Shown: piece after piece, positions 47,829-56,350 of the stretch
Layout: every line of letters begins with the position of its first letter
Numbering within the stretch: the first letter of the stretch is position 1
Assembly (NCBI RefSeq): GCF_017876545.1
Contig: NZ_JAGIOD010000001.1
Coordinates: 682,001-746,000, forward strand
Reading direction: 5' to 3'
Source: Brachybacterium sacelli
GTDB lineage: Bacteria; Actinomycetota; Actinomycetes; Actinomycetales; Dermabacteraceae
Length of the DNA stretch: 64,000 nucleotides
The notes under the pieces: generated by a model
Database searches by the model: none
What the model was told of the DNA's origin: nothing
What the model saw: the letters and a program-made list of their open reading frames with translations, nothing else
Program-made: the position numbers and the translations under genes

Positions 47829-50057
47829 TCACACTCTCCCGCTGGCCTGCCCCTGCACAGCGGCGACAGCCGATTCGGGGCGCAGGTCCAGGCGGCGCAG
47901 CAGCTGGGCGTTGAGGGCGACGACGACGGTGGAGGCGGACATGAGGATCGCGCCGACGGACATCGGCAGGACGAACCCGATCGGGGCGAGGATCCCGGCG
48001 GCGAGCGGCACGGACAGCAGGTTGTAGCCGGCAGCCCACCACAGGTTCTGCTTCATCTTGCGATACGCGGCGCGCGAGAGCTCGAGGACCGACAGCACCG
48101 AGCGCGGGTCGGAGCTGGCCAGCACCACACCGGCCGAGGCGATCGCGACGTCGGTGCCCGCACCGATCGCGATGCCGACGTCGGCCTGGGCCAAGGCGGG
48201 GGCGTCGTTGACGCCGTCGCCGACCATCGCGACCTTCGAGCCCTCCTGTTGGAGCTGCGCGACCTTGGCGGACTTGTCCTCCGGACGCACCTCCGCGAAG
48301 ACGCGGTCGATCCCCAACTCCTCGCCGACGCTGTGAGCCACTGCCTCGGCGTCTCCGGTGATCATCACGACCTCGACCCCGAGCGCATGCAGCGCCTCGA
48401 CGGTCTCGCGGGACTCGGGGCGGACCTCGTCGGTCAGTTTCAGGGCGCCGATCACCTCGCCGTCGCGCAGCACGTGCAGGATGATCGCTCCCTCCTGTCG
48501 CCAGGTGGCGGCGTCAGCATGCTCTGCCCGGCCGGTCTCCTCGAGCAGCCGGGGGCCGCCGACCCGGATGTCGCGGCCGTCCACTCGCGCACTGACGCCG
48601 AGGGCCGGGGTGGAGGAGGCGTCCGAGGCGGCAGGAACAGCCACCCCGTCAGCCTGTGCCTTCTCGACGATGGCGCGGGCCAGGGGGTGCTCGCTCTCGG
48701 ACTCGGCCGCGGCGGCCAGGGCGAGGACCTGCTGGGGGTTCCCGGCCGCGATCTCGGCGAGGGCGGGCCGTCCCTTGGTCAGGGTGCCGGTCTTGTCGAA
48801 CAGGACGGCGTCGACGGTGCGCATCGCCTCCAGCGCCAGGCGGTCCTTCACCAGGACGCCGCCGCGGGCGGCTCGCTCCGTGGCGATCGAGACCACCAGC
48901 GGGATCGCGAGGCCCAGGGCGTGGGGGCAGGCGATGACCAGCACGGTCACGCTGCGCACCACGGCTTCGTCCGGAAGGCCGATCAGGGACCAGATGAGCG
49001 CGGTGAGCACCGCGGCGCCGAGGGCGAACCAGAACAGCCAGGCCGCGGCCCGGTCCGCGATCCGCTGCGCGCGGGACGAGGAGTTCTGCGCCTCGCTGAC
49101 CAGGCGCTGGATACCGGCCAGGGCGGTGTCCTCGCCGATGGCGGTGACCTCGAGGCGCAGGCTCGAATCGGTGGCGACGGTACCGGCCACGACCTGGTCG
49201 CCGACGCCGCGGGGGATGGGGCGGGACTCGCCGGTGACCATGGATTCGTCGACGTCGGCGCGGCCCTCGAGGATCGTGCCGTCGGCCGGGACGCTCGACC
49301 CGGGCCTGACCAGCACCCGGTCACCTTGCTGCAGCTGCGCGGGGGCGACGGTGACGAGCTGATCGCCCTCGATCCGTTCGGCCTCATCGGGCAGCAGCGC
49401 GGCCAGGGAGTCCAGCGCGGAAGTGGTCTGGGCCAGGGAGCGCATCTCGATCCAGTGCCCCAACAGCATGATCACGATCAGCAGTGCGAGCTCCCACCAG
49501 AACTCCAGCTGATGATCCAGGAGGCCGACGGTCGCGCCCCACGAGGCGAGGAAGGCGACCGTGATCGCCAGGCCGATCAGCAGCATCATCCCCGGCCGGC
49601 GGGAGCGGATCTCCGCGATGCCGCCGGTGAGGAACGGCCGACCGCCCCAGACGTACATCACTGTGCCGAGTAACGGCGCGATCCACCCCGCCCCCGGGAA
49701 CTCGGGGACGGTATAGCCCAGCAGCATCGCGAACATCGGCGAGAACGCCACCACGGGCACCGCGATCAGCAGGTTGATCCAGAACAGCCGCCGGAACTGC
49801 GCGACGTGGTCGCCGTGCCCGGCATGCCCGCCGTGACCCGCATGCTCGCCGTGGCCGGCAGGACCGCCATGACCCTCCTGACCGGCATGCCCGTCATGGT
49901 CGTCGTGCCCGGCATGGCCGTCCCGACCCTCCTGCCCGCCGTGCCCGGCAAGGCCCTCGTGCTCGTCCCGTGCCTCGTTCCCGGGGTGCGCCTCATCAGC
50001 CCCATGCCCGTCGTCACGCCGGCCATCGGGGGGAGGGGACATGCGATCGGAAGCCAT
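47829..50057 (-). CDS. copB: CopB-type copper-translocating P1B ATPase
   Basis: Heavy-metal P-type ATPase of 742 residues. The N-terminal 85 residues are His/Asp/Gly-rich repeats instead of a ferredoxin-like metal domain. Transmembrane motif Cys377-Pro378-His379 (IACPHALGLAIP) is the CopB class, expected to export Cu(I)/Cu(II). The phosphorylation motif has Asp421 in VLFDKTGTLTKG. The actuator TGES (VTGESRP) and hinge GDGVNDAPALAQADVG are present. ATG 50057 has no Shine-Dalgarno; TAGCGT is six bases upstream, so translation is probably leaderless. The CsoR-like box lies in its promoter spacer. Confidence 0.94.
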   Translation of the reverse strand: MASDRMSPPPDGRRDDGHGADEAHPGNEARDEHEGLAGHGGQEGRDGHAGHDDHDGHAGQEGHGGPAGHGEHAGHGGHAGHGDHVAQFRRLFWINLLIAVPVVAFSPMFAMLLGYTVPEFPGAGWIAPLLGTVMYVWGGRPFLTGGIAEIRSRRPGMMLLIGLAITVAFLASWGATVGLLDHQLEFWWELALLIVIMLLGHWIEMRSLAQTTSALDSLAALLPDEAERIEGDQLVTVAPAQLQQGDRVLVRPGSSVPADGTILEGRADVDESMVTGESRPIPRGVGDQVVAGTVATDSSLRLEVTAIGEDTALAGIQRLVSEAQNSSSRAQRIADRAAAWLFWFALGAAVLTALIWSLIGLPDEAVVRSVTVLVIACPHALGLAIPLVVSIATERAARGGVLVKDRLALEAMRTVDAVLFDKTGTLTKGRPALAEIAAGNPQQVLALAAAAESESEHPLARAIVEKAQADGVAVPAASDASSTPALGVSARVDGRDIRVGGPRLLEETGRAEHADAATWRQEGAIILHVLRDGEVIGALKLTDEVRPESRETVEALHALGVEVVMITGDAEAVAHSVGEELGIDRVFAEVRPEDKSAKVAQLQQEGSKVAMVGDGVNDAPALAQADVGIAIGAGTDVAIASAGVVLASSDPRSVLSVLELSRAAYRKMKQNLWWAAGYNLLSVPLAAGILAPIGFVLPMSVGAILMSASTVVVALNAQLLRRLDLRPESAVAAVQGQASGRV

Positions 50058-50063
50058 GCCCGC

Positions 50064-50092
50064 ACGCTATACCCCCTAGGGGTATGTGTCCA
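50064..50092 (-). promoter_or_regulatory. copB promoter with CsoR-like operator in the spacer
   Basis: On the minus strand TGGACA (50087-50092), 17 bases, then TAGCGT (50064-50069). The spacer contains ATACCCC-CTA-GGGGTAT (50069-50085), a 7-bp dyad matching CsoR/RcnR-type copper boxes. Repression by bound CsoR in low copper is expected, but csoR is not in the window. Confidence 0.75.
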
Positions 50093-50153
50093 GGGGTGGC
50101 GACCCTCCGGGGGCGACGCCCCTCCGGCGACCCCGACGACGCCATCACCCGCC

Positions 50154-50182
50154 TTACTTTCATCGCTTCCCAGCGATATGAT
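50154..50182 (+). promoter_or_regulatory. arsR promoter with inverted-repeat operator
   Basis: TTACTT (50154-50159), 17 bases, TATGAT (50177-50182), then six bases to ATG 50189. In the spacer ATCGCT (50162-50167), TCCC, AGCGAT (50172-50177) form a perfect 6-bp dyad, a likely site for the ArsR protein. Confidence 0.6.
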
Positions 50183-50188
50183 CGCCCC

Positions 50189-50563
50189 ATGACGATCACA
50201 GAGATCACGAGCGAGCCCCGGTTCGAGATCAGCGACGCACAGGCAGCGCTGTTCCACGCCCTGGCCGAGCCCACGCGCCTGGCGCTCCTCCAGCACCTCT
50301 CCACGGGTGAGCATCGGGTGCGTGACCTCGTCGATCACATGCATCTCGCGCAGTCCACGGTGAGCAAGCACCTGGCGTGCCTGCGCGACTGCGGCCTGGT
50401 CACCGTGCGCAGCGAGGGTCGGGCGTCGTGGTTCGCCCTGACGGACCTGGTCCACCTCACCGGCGTGCTCTCCTCGGCCGACGCACTGCTCGACGCCGCC
50501 GGCGCCTCGCTGTCCCTGCGTGATCACCGTGACCACGACGACGGCCTGGGCGGTGGGCTCTGA
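50189..50563 (+). CDS. ArsR/SmtB-family metal-responsive repressor
   Basis: Winged-helix repressor of 124 residues. HTH: HALAEPTRLALLQHLSTGEH, then HMHLAQSTVSKHLACLRDCG. Candidate metal ligands are the Cys residues in ACLRDCG of the recognition helix and the His/Asp-rich end (LRDHRDHDDG). This is a CadC/CmtR-like split of ligands but not an exact match. ATG 50189 is six bases after TATGAT, consistent with leaderless translation. The stop overlaps the CDF exporter start (TGATG), so metal-induced expression of the exporter is likely. Confidence 0.9.
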   Translation: MTITEITSEPRFEISDAQAALFHALAEPTRLALLQHLSTGEHRVRDLVDHMHLAQSTVSKHLACLRDCGLVTVRSEGRASWFALTDLVHLTGVLSSADALLDAAGASLSLRDHRDHDDGLGGGL

Positions 50564-51489
50564 TGGGCGCGGGTCACGACCACTCCCACGGCGCGGACGG
50601 CACCGCCCGCACGCGACTGGCGATCGCCTTCGGTATCACCGCACTGATCGTGCTGGCCCAGGCGGTCGGCAGCGTCGTCACCGGCAGCCTCGCGCTGCTG
50701 ACCGACACCGCACATGCCCTCGTGGACGCCTCGGGACTGCTGGTCGCCCTGCTCGCGGCGACCATGATGCAGCGCCCGGCCAGCAGTGCGCGCACCTGGG
50801 GCTTCGCCCGCATCGAGGTGCTCGCGGCGCTGGCCCAGGCCGCGCTGCTGATCGTCGTCGGCACCTACACCGCCGTCGAGGGCATCTCCCGCCTGGCGGA
50901 CCCGCCAGAGGTCCCCTCCGGGGAGCTGCTGGTGTTCGGCGTGATCGGCCTGCTGGCCAACGTCATCGCGATCAGCGTGCTGGTCGGCGGCAGGAATGCG
51001 AGCCTGAACCTGCGCGCCGCCTTCCTCGAGGTCCTCAACGACGCCCTCGGCTCGCTCGGCGTGATCATCGCCGCGATCGTCATCCAGGTCACGGGCTTCC
51101 TCCAGGCCGATGCCCTGGCCGGGCTGTTCATCGCGGCGCTGATCGTCCCCCGCGCCGTCCGCATCCTGCGCGAGACGCTGCGCATCCTGATGGAATACAC
51201 CCCGAAGGGTGTCGACCTCGACGAGGTCCGCGACCACCTGCTCTCCCTCGAGCACGTCCAGGACGTGCACGATCTGCACGCCTCCGCGATCGGCTCCGGT
51301 CTACCGATCATCTCGGCATACGTGGTGGTCGGCGAGGAATGCTTCGAATCGGCGCACGCCCTGCGCATCCTCGAGGAGGTCCAGACCTGCGTGGGGACGC
51401 ACTTCCCGGTGGCCTTCGAGCACGCCACCATCCAGCTCGAGAGCCCCGGCATCCACCAGCAGGAGTCCGCACGCAACCTGCACGCGTAG
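50563..51489 (+). CDS. Cation diffusion facilitator exporter
   Basis: CDF/ZnT-type exporter of 308 residues. A His-containing start (GHDHSHGADG) precedes six helices. Metal site residues are visible: TDTAHALVDASG in helix 2 (His/Asp pair) and LEVLNDALGSLGVI in helix 5. The cytoplasmic domain has HVQDVHDLHASAIGSGLPII. Zn(II), Cd(II) or Mn(II) export is possible; the selectivity is not clear from sequence. Coupled to the ArsR gene, and 0.5 kb from copper ATPase copB on the opposite strand. Confidence 0.93.
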   Translation: MGAGHDHSHGADGTARTRLAIAFGITALIVLAQAVGSVVTGSLALLTDTAHALVDASGLLVALLAATMMQRPASSARTWGFARIEVLAALAQAALLIVVGTYTAVEGISRLADPPEVPSGELLVFGVIGLLANVIAISVLVGGRNASLNLRAAFLEVLNDALGSLGVIIAAIVIQVTGFLQADALAGLFIAALIVPRAVRILRETLRILMEYTPKGVDLDEVRDHLLSLEHVQDVHDLHASAIGSGLPIISAYVVVGEECFESAHALRILEEVQTCVGTHFPVAFEHATIQLESPGIHQQESARNLHA

Positions 51490-51530
51490 TCCTCGGCCCT
51501 GCGGGGCTCCTCCGTGTCAGTGCCGCTGTC

Positions 51531-52085
51531 TCACCCGCCCAGAGCTCTCCGGGGCGTCGCCGCTGGCCCGGTCGCGAGCGTGTCGGCGGCGACGTCCTTC
51601 GTGACGATCGCGCCCGCCCCGACCACGGCCCCCTCCCCGATCGTGACGCCGGGGAGCACAGTCACGCAGGCCCCGAGCCACACGTCGTCCTCGATCGTGA
51701 TCGCAGAGGCCGTGAGGTGCTCACGGCGCTCCGCCCGCGGCACCGGGTGCCCTGAGCTGATGAGGTTCGTGGCGAAGCCGATCATCACGCGGGCTCCGAT
51801 CTGGACGCCTCCATAACCTCCGAACGTGCACCCCTGGTTCACGAAGGTGTCCTCACCCAGCTCGATGTTCAGTCCGTAGTCGCTGTAGAAGGGCGGGTAG
51901 ATCCGCACGGACGGTGGAAGAGGTCGGCCGAAGATCTCGGCGAGCAGGGCCGCGCGCCCGGTCTCGTCCTCGAACGGAAGGACGTTCAGGCGGGAGGTGA
52001 GCCCCATGACGTGGTGGATCCGCTCCGCGTACCGGGAGAACTCTTCGGACGGGACGTCGACACGTGTGGTTGTGGCAGCAGGCAT
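51531..52085 (-). CDS. Maltose/galactoside O-acetyltransferase-type hexapeptide enzyme
   Basis: Left-handed beta-helix acetyltransferase of 184 residues. An N-terminal maltose-acetyltransferase motif is RAALLAEIFGRPLPPSVRIY, then hexapeptide repeats: FVNQGCTFGGYGGVQIGARV, SAITIEDDVWLGACVTVLPG and VTIGEGAVVGAGAIVTKDVA. The catalytic His is in ISSGHPVP. Acetyl-CoA donor; sugar or xenobiotic acceptor unknown. It is divergent from a frameshifted LysR gene. Confidence 0.9.
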   Translation of the reverse strand: MPAATTTRVDVPSEEFSRYAERIHHVMGLTSRLNVLPFEDETGRAALLAEIFGRPLPPSVRIYPPFYSDYGLNIELGEDTFVNQGCTFGGYGGVQIGARVMIGFATNLISSGHPVPRAERREHLTASAITIEDDVWLGACVTVLPGVTIGEGAVVGAGAIVTKDVAADTLATGPAATPRRALGG

Positions 52086-52167
52086 GCCATGATCCCATCA
52101 GGGCCGTGGACCTGGTATCAAACAACTCCAAGATCCGGAGCGCACAACCAGGAGTTGAGGAGAATCG

Positions 52168-53132
52168 ATGGACCTCGACGGAGTGCGCACGTTCCTGCTC
52201 GTCGCAGAGCTGGGACGGCTCCAGGACGCCGCCCCGGAGCTGGGCATCACTCAACAAGCAGCCTCCAAACGCCTCCGGTCTCTCGAGCGGCGCCTCGGAG
52301 CCACGCTGTTCACCCGCACACCGCGCGGGTTGCGACTGACGGTCGACGGACAAGCATTCGCGCCGCACGCACGGGAACTCGTGCTGGCCGCCGATCGGGC
52401 AGTCCGCTCGGTGGGCTCCGTCGATCGAGCGATCCGGGTCGACGTGACCAACCGTCGGATCGCCCCGGCCGTCGCCGTCGAGGACTTCCATCGGGCGTGC
52501 CCGATCTCGAACTGGACGTCGTGACCCTCCCCACCGGGCGCCTCGAGGACGCCGTGGACGGCGTCCGTGCCGGGTCTCTGGATGCCTCGTTCCGCGCCGT
52601 GACGATTCCGCGAGCGGAGATGCCCGCCGGGATCAGCACCGCCCGAGCAGTGGACCACGAGCTGGAGGTCCTCGTCGGCCCCCGCCACCCGCTGGCCCAG
52701 GAATCCTCTCTCGCGCCGTCCCGCCTGGCCGGCCATCGCCTCTGGATCCCCGGGATCGTCGCCGGCACCGAGTGGGCGCGCTTCTACGACGACCTCGGCG
52801 CAGCCTTCGGCCTCTCGATCGACAACCTGGGCCCCCATTTCGGCGACGAGGCACTGCTCGACCAGCTCTCCACCTCCCGCGACCTGGCCACGATCGTCGG
52901 GCGCCGGGACCGCTACCTGTGGCCCGCGCACTACGACCTCCGCCGTATCCCCCTGCGCGACCCCACGCCGATCTACCCCCACGCCCTGCTCTGGCGGACG
53001 GGCAACCCGCATCCCGGGCTATCCGCACTACGGGCGCACCTCTCCGGCGCGCGGCGCGCCCATGCGAGGCCGACCGACACCTGGGAGCCGGACTGGGGCG
53101 CGGCCGACACCGACATCCTCGACCCGGGGTGA
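52168..53132 (+). pseudogene. LysR-family regulator interrupted by a one-base deletion
   Basis: The first frame (52168-52524) gives the LysR HTH: DLDGVRTFLLVAELGRLQDA and GITQQAASKRLRSLERRLGA, ending soon after VEDFHRACP. The second frame resumes as PDLELDVVTLPTGRLEDAVD and continues through a full LysR effector domain to 53132. A single missing G near 52497 (GCG-TG) explains the break; restoring it would read HRAVPDLELDVV. Together they make about 321 residues, the normal size. It is either a real pseudogene or a sequencing error. It is divergent from the acetyltransferase gene it probably once controlled. Confidence 0.85.
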
Positions 53133-53170
53133 GCGAGACCGCTCGGCGGATCTGTGGTGTGCTCACTGCC

Positions 53171-53824
53171 ATGGACTCCCCCGACGTCGTGCTGGTGCAT
53201 GGTCTCTATCACCAGCCCGCGCACTTCCAGCCGCTCGCCGAGGCGTTGCGGCGACGGGGCGCGAGCGTTCGCTCGCCGCGACTGCACCGAGGCTCGCTCG
53301 CCGCGGACACCGCCGCCGTTCAACGGGCGATCGACCTCTCCGTGACCACACCCGTCGTCGTGGGCCACAGCTATGGAGGGGCCGTGATCTCCGGTGTGAA
53401 CGGGGCGGGCGCGCTCCTCTACCTGGCCGCCTTCGTCCCGGACGCCGGCGAGAGCTGCGCCGTTCTCGGCGGACCTGATGCGCCGGTCAATGCCTGGGTG
53501 CGTCCTCATCCGAGGGGCGGCACGTTCATCCCGCCGGACGTCGCGACCGACCTGTTCTATGCGGACTGCCACCCACGTGCGGCGGAACGCGCGACATCGC
53601 TGCTCGTGCCCCAGGCCTCCGGCCACGGACGAGGCGTCGTCCAGCGCGCCGCATGGAGGTACGTCCGAAGCCACTACGTCGGGTCCACAGAGGACCGCGC
53701 GATGAGTCCGGAGCTCCAACGTCAGCTGGCGCGCCGCTGCACCAGCAGTCAGGTCATCACGGCGGGCCACTCCCCGTACATCTCCCGTCCGGACGACATC
53801 GCAGACATCGTTCTCGGCCTGTGA
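53171..53824 (+). CDS. Alpha/beta-hydrolase (small esterase-like)
   Basis: Hydrolase of 217 residues. VVLVHGLYHQPAHFQPLAEA gives the oxyanion HG, and the nucleophile is Ser in VVVGHSYGGAVI. The catalytic His is in TAGHSPYISRP near the end. The size and short lid fit the esterase/methylesterase-like branch. ATG 53171 is used, though in-frame GTG codons just upstream are possible. Substrate unknown. It follows the broken LysR gene by 38 bp and may have been its partner. Confidence 0.87.
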   Translation: MDSPDVVLVHGLYHQPAHFQPLAEALRRRGASVRSPRLHRGSLAADTAAVQRAIDLSVTTPVVVGHSYGGAVISGVNGAGALLYLAAFVPDAGESCAVLGGPDAPVNAWVRPHPRGGTFIPPDVATDLFYADCHPRAAERATSLLVPQASGHGRGVVQRAAWRYVRSHYVGSTEDRAMSPELQRQLARRCTSSQVITAGHSPYISRPDDIADIVLGL

Positions 53825-54195
53825 ACCGCGCCTGGACCGCATCGCATCGCTCCTCGCATCTGCCCCGGCGCGGAACCCGACACGTCGAAACACAGCAGAC
53901 CCATTCGTGACCTGTGACGATGCAGCCACGAGGCGCACCTCTTCGTCCAGGAGGCGAGCGCTCGACTCCGTCGAGAAACGCTCCGAGAACGACGCCCGGA
54001 CCCCACCCGCGGACGGGCTGCCACGACACCGCGAATTGGGGTCTCGACACCCCTTGCGCGGCGCCTTCCGCGGGGTCCAGAATTATCCGCAACAGGCCTG
54101 TTCAGGCAGGGAATCGGCGCATCCAGGGCGTGCCGTTCCCCGCCTGCCTGCGGTGTCCCGGACGACGTTCGGGCCGTATGAAAGGTGAGCGGGAG
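53825..54195. other. Gene-poor 371-bp region with palindromes
   Basis: No convincing gene is seen. Two structures stand out: GGGGT-CTCGAC-ACCCC (54038-54053) and a perfect 12-bp palindrome AACAGGCCTGTT (54091-54102). The second is a candidate operator or promoter element for the small ORF that follows. Confidence 0.5.
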
Positions 54196-54372
54196 ATGAT
54201 CAGGAACATCGGACACGGGGTGCTCGAGGTCGCGCGGGCGATCGACACGGGTCACGCCATCAGGCACGGGCTCCCCCCGAAGACGTACCGGCACGGAGGG
54301 CCGACCGCTCTGCCGGCCGGCCCGGTCGTCCACGAAGCCCAGGCTCACGAGGAACCCACCATGGCGCCCTGA
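54196..54372 (+). CDS. Small hypothetical protein
   Basis: A 58-codon frame from ATG 54196, preceded by AGCGGGAG, encodes MIRNIGHGVLEVARAIDTGH followed by a Pro/Gly/His-rich tail ending EEPTMAP. An in-frame ATG at 54178 would add six residues. A double hairpin starts inside its last codons, as expected at the end of a transcription unit. There is no homology I can name, and it may be spurious; the hairpins are the best support. Confidence 0.4.
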   Translation: MIRNIGHGVLEVARAIDTGHAIRHGLPPKTYRHGGPTALPAGPVVHEAQAHEEPTMAP

Positions 54373-54410
54373 GCGACCAGGGCGCCCGCCGGGCACGCTG
54401 CCCGGCGGGC
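54363..54410. terminator. Double terminator hairpin
   Basis: Hairpin 1: GGCGCCCTG (54363-54371) with CAGGGCGCC (54378-54386). Hairpin 2: GCCCGCCGGGCA (54384-54395) with TGCCCGGCGGGC (54399-54410), 12-bp arms and 3-base loop. They share bases, so they may be alternative structures. They lie between the small ORF and the convergent oxidoreductase. Confidence 0.75.
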
Positions 54411-54429
54411 TGACGCGGGGGACTGCGGG

Positions 54430-55477
54430 TCACGGGTGCAGCACGATCTTCCCGACATGGCTCCTTTGGCCGAGCTCCTCCTGGGCGTCGGCCGCACGTT
54501 CCAGCGGGAACGCTGCCGCGATCACCGGGCGGATCGTGCCGCGGCGTGCGAGGTCCATCAGCAGGTCGAAGTGCTCGGGCGTGTGCATGCTGGAGCCGAT
54601 CAGCTGAATGTTGTGCAGGTAGAGGCGCCGTACGTCGAGTGCGACCTCGTGCCCGCCGAGGGCCCCGGCGACGACCCAGCGGCCGCCCTCGCGCACCAGC
54701 GGGATCGCCTCGGCGACGAGGTCCCCGGCGACGACATCCAGGACCACGTCGACGCCGTCGGGCGCCAGGGCCTGCAACTGTGCGGGGATGCTCTCCGCAC
54801 GGTCGATGACCTCGTGCGCACCCGCCTCGCGGACACCCGCACGCTTCGGCCCGCTGCTGACGGCCAGGACAGTGGCACCCCGAGCGCGCGAGCTGCACCG
54901 CGGCCAGGCCGACGCCACCGGAGGCTCCTGTCACGAGGACGACGTCCCCGGCTCGGACCCGCCCGCGCTCGATCATGCCCAAGGCGGTGCCGTAGGCGGT
55001 GGGGAGCGCGGCCAGCTGGTCGTCGGACAGCTCGGAGCCGGTCACGTCGTGGAGTCGCTCGAGCGGGGCGGTCACGTACTGGGCGTAACCGCCGTCCCGC
55101 TCGCTGCCCAGGAGGCCGACGGGATGGGCGTCCGGCCGCGAGGAGTCGTAGAGCGCCGGGTCGACGACGACGCGCCGTCCGATCGTGGTGGCGTCGCCGC
55201 CGGCTCCCACCGCGACGACGACGCCGGCGACGTCGGCGCCCTGGATCCGGGGGAACTCGAGCGGCCCGCGCCATCCGGCCCGTGCGTCCGGGTCCCCGGG
55301 CAGCCCGTAAGCGCCCTGCCTGGTCCACAGATCGGTGTTGTTCACCGCGACGGATCGCACCTGGACCAGGGCTTCCGATGCCGACGGGGTCGGAACGGGC
55401 ACGTGGGCGACCTCCATCGTCTCCGTGCCTCCGTGCGCGGTGATCCGCACCGCGGTCATGGTCCGGGGAATGTTCAT
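54430..55477 (-). pseudogene. Zinc-type alcohol dehydrogenase/quinone oxidoreductase, frameshifted
   Basis: From ATG 55477 (GGAGG upstream) the frame encodes a normal start (MTAVRITAHGGTETMEVAHV, ... GGDATTIGRRVVVDPALYDS) up to the nucleotide loop VTGASGGVGLAAVQLAR near 54886. There the reading frame breaks. The rest (RGATVLAVSSGPKRAGVREA to HVGKIVLHP) is in the other frame, 54430-54918. The site is a GCGCGC run. Loss of one GC pair explains the shift, since restoring it gives VQLARARGATV. The result would be a ~350-residue NADPH quinone oxidoreductase. Either a pseudogene, a slippage-switched gene, or a sequencing error. Confidence 0.85.
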
Positions 55478-55591
55478 GGGTCGACCTCCTGGAGCTTCGT
55501 GCACGTCAGATCTCGCGCGGGCGGTCCGCCGTCGCAGCCGGCGGTGACAGCGCGTCCGTCGTATCGCTGACCGACGGCGCGCACACCCCGT

Positions 55592-55617
55592 GAGTAGGTA
55601 GACTAGTCTACCTACTC
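55592..55617. promoter_or_regulatory. 26-bp perfect palindrome (candidate TetR operator)
   Basis: GAGTAGGTAGACT followed directly by its reverse complement makes a 26-bp perfect palindrome in the gap between the frameshifted oxidoreductase and the HAD-TetR-EamA operon. Its centre TAGACTAGTCTA resembles TetR/NemR-type sites. The TetR gene in the operon is the likely binder and would control both directions. Confidence 0.75.
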
Positions 55618-55654
55618 GTCGGAACTGACCGTCTAGATCTTCGGAGGAGACCTC

Positions 55655-56350
55655 ATGACCCACAGACCTGCCGTCGTCTTCGACATCGGGGGCACGCTCC
55701 TGGACAGCACCGGCACCGTGCAGGCCGAGTGCCATGCCGTGCTCTCCCCCGTGCTCGGCACGACCGCGGCGGCCGAGTTCGCCGCGGCGTGGCAGCACCG
55801 GGTCGAGGCACGCACCGCCGAGATCGTCGCCGGCCAGGCGCCCTGGGCTCCCTCCGAGCGACTGCAGCACGAAGGGCTCGCCGGACTGCTCCCCCGCTAC
55901 GACCTGGAGGTCGGCGGGGTCCAGTACGAGGCGCTGAATGGCGCGGGATCACGGTCGCAGGCATTCCCCGATGCGGCCGCGGGCCTGGCCTCCCTGGCCG
56001 AGCACGCGCAGGTGATCGGGCTGACCAACACGGACCTCGCGGCCTCCAGCGCCTCCTGCGCCGGAACCGGCCTGCGCTGGCACGCCCTGCTGTCGACCGA
56101 CTCGGAGCGCACCCTCAAGCCGCGCCCCGAGGCGTACCTGCAGCCCGAGCGCCGGCTCGGGATCAACCCGGCCCGCAGCTGGTTCGTCGCCGCCCACCCC
56201 TGGGACCTCCGTGGCGCCGCGGAGACTGGTTACCGCTCCGTCTACCTGCCCCGGCCGCACGCCGACGGCCCGGAGCCCGAGGACGACTTCGACGCGACGG
56301 TCGCGTCCCTCGAGGAGCTCCTCGCCCTGGTGACGGGAGGAGCGGCATGA
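55655..56350 (+). CDS. HAD-superfamily hydrolase
   Basis: Haloacid dehalogenase-like protein of 231 residues with GGAGGAGACC before ATG 55655. Motif I is VVFDIGGTLLDST (nucleophile Asp, with Gly where phosphatases have a second Asp), motif II LTNTDLAAS and motif III KPRPEAYLQ. A cap domain lies between. The missing second Asp, as in FDIGGT, is typical of dehalogenases and some phosphatase variants, so a type II haloacid dehalogenase-like activity is possible. First of a coupled operon with TetR (ATGA overlap) and an EamA transporter. Confidence 0.88.
   Translation: MTHRPAVVFDIGGTLLDSTGTVQAECHAVLSPVLGTTAAAEFAAAWQHRVEARTAEIVAGQAPWAPSERLQHEGLAGLLPRYDLEVGGVQYEALNGAGSRSQAFPDAAAGLASLAEHAQVIGLTNTDLAASSASCAGTGLRWHALLSTDSERTLKPRPEAYLQPERRLGINPARSWFVAAHPWDLRGAAETGYRSVYLPRPHADGPEPEDDFDATVASLEELLALVTGGAA

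Noticed and set aside
53907..54188. Plus-strand frames between the esterase and the small ORF
   Set aside because: Composition is Arg/Ser/Pro-rich without any domain pattern or ribosome site.
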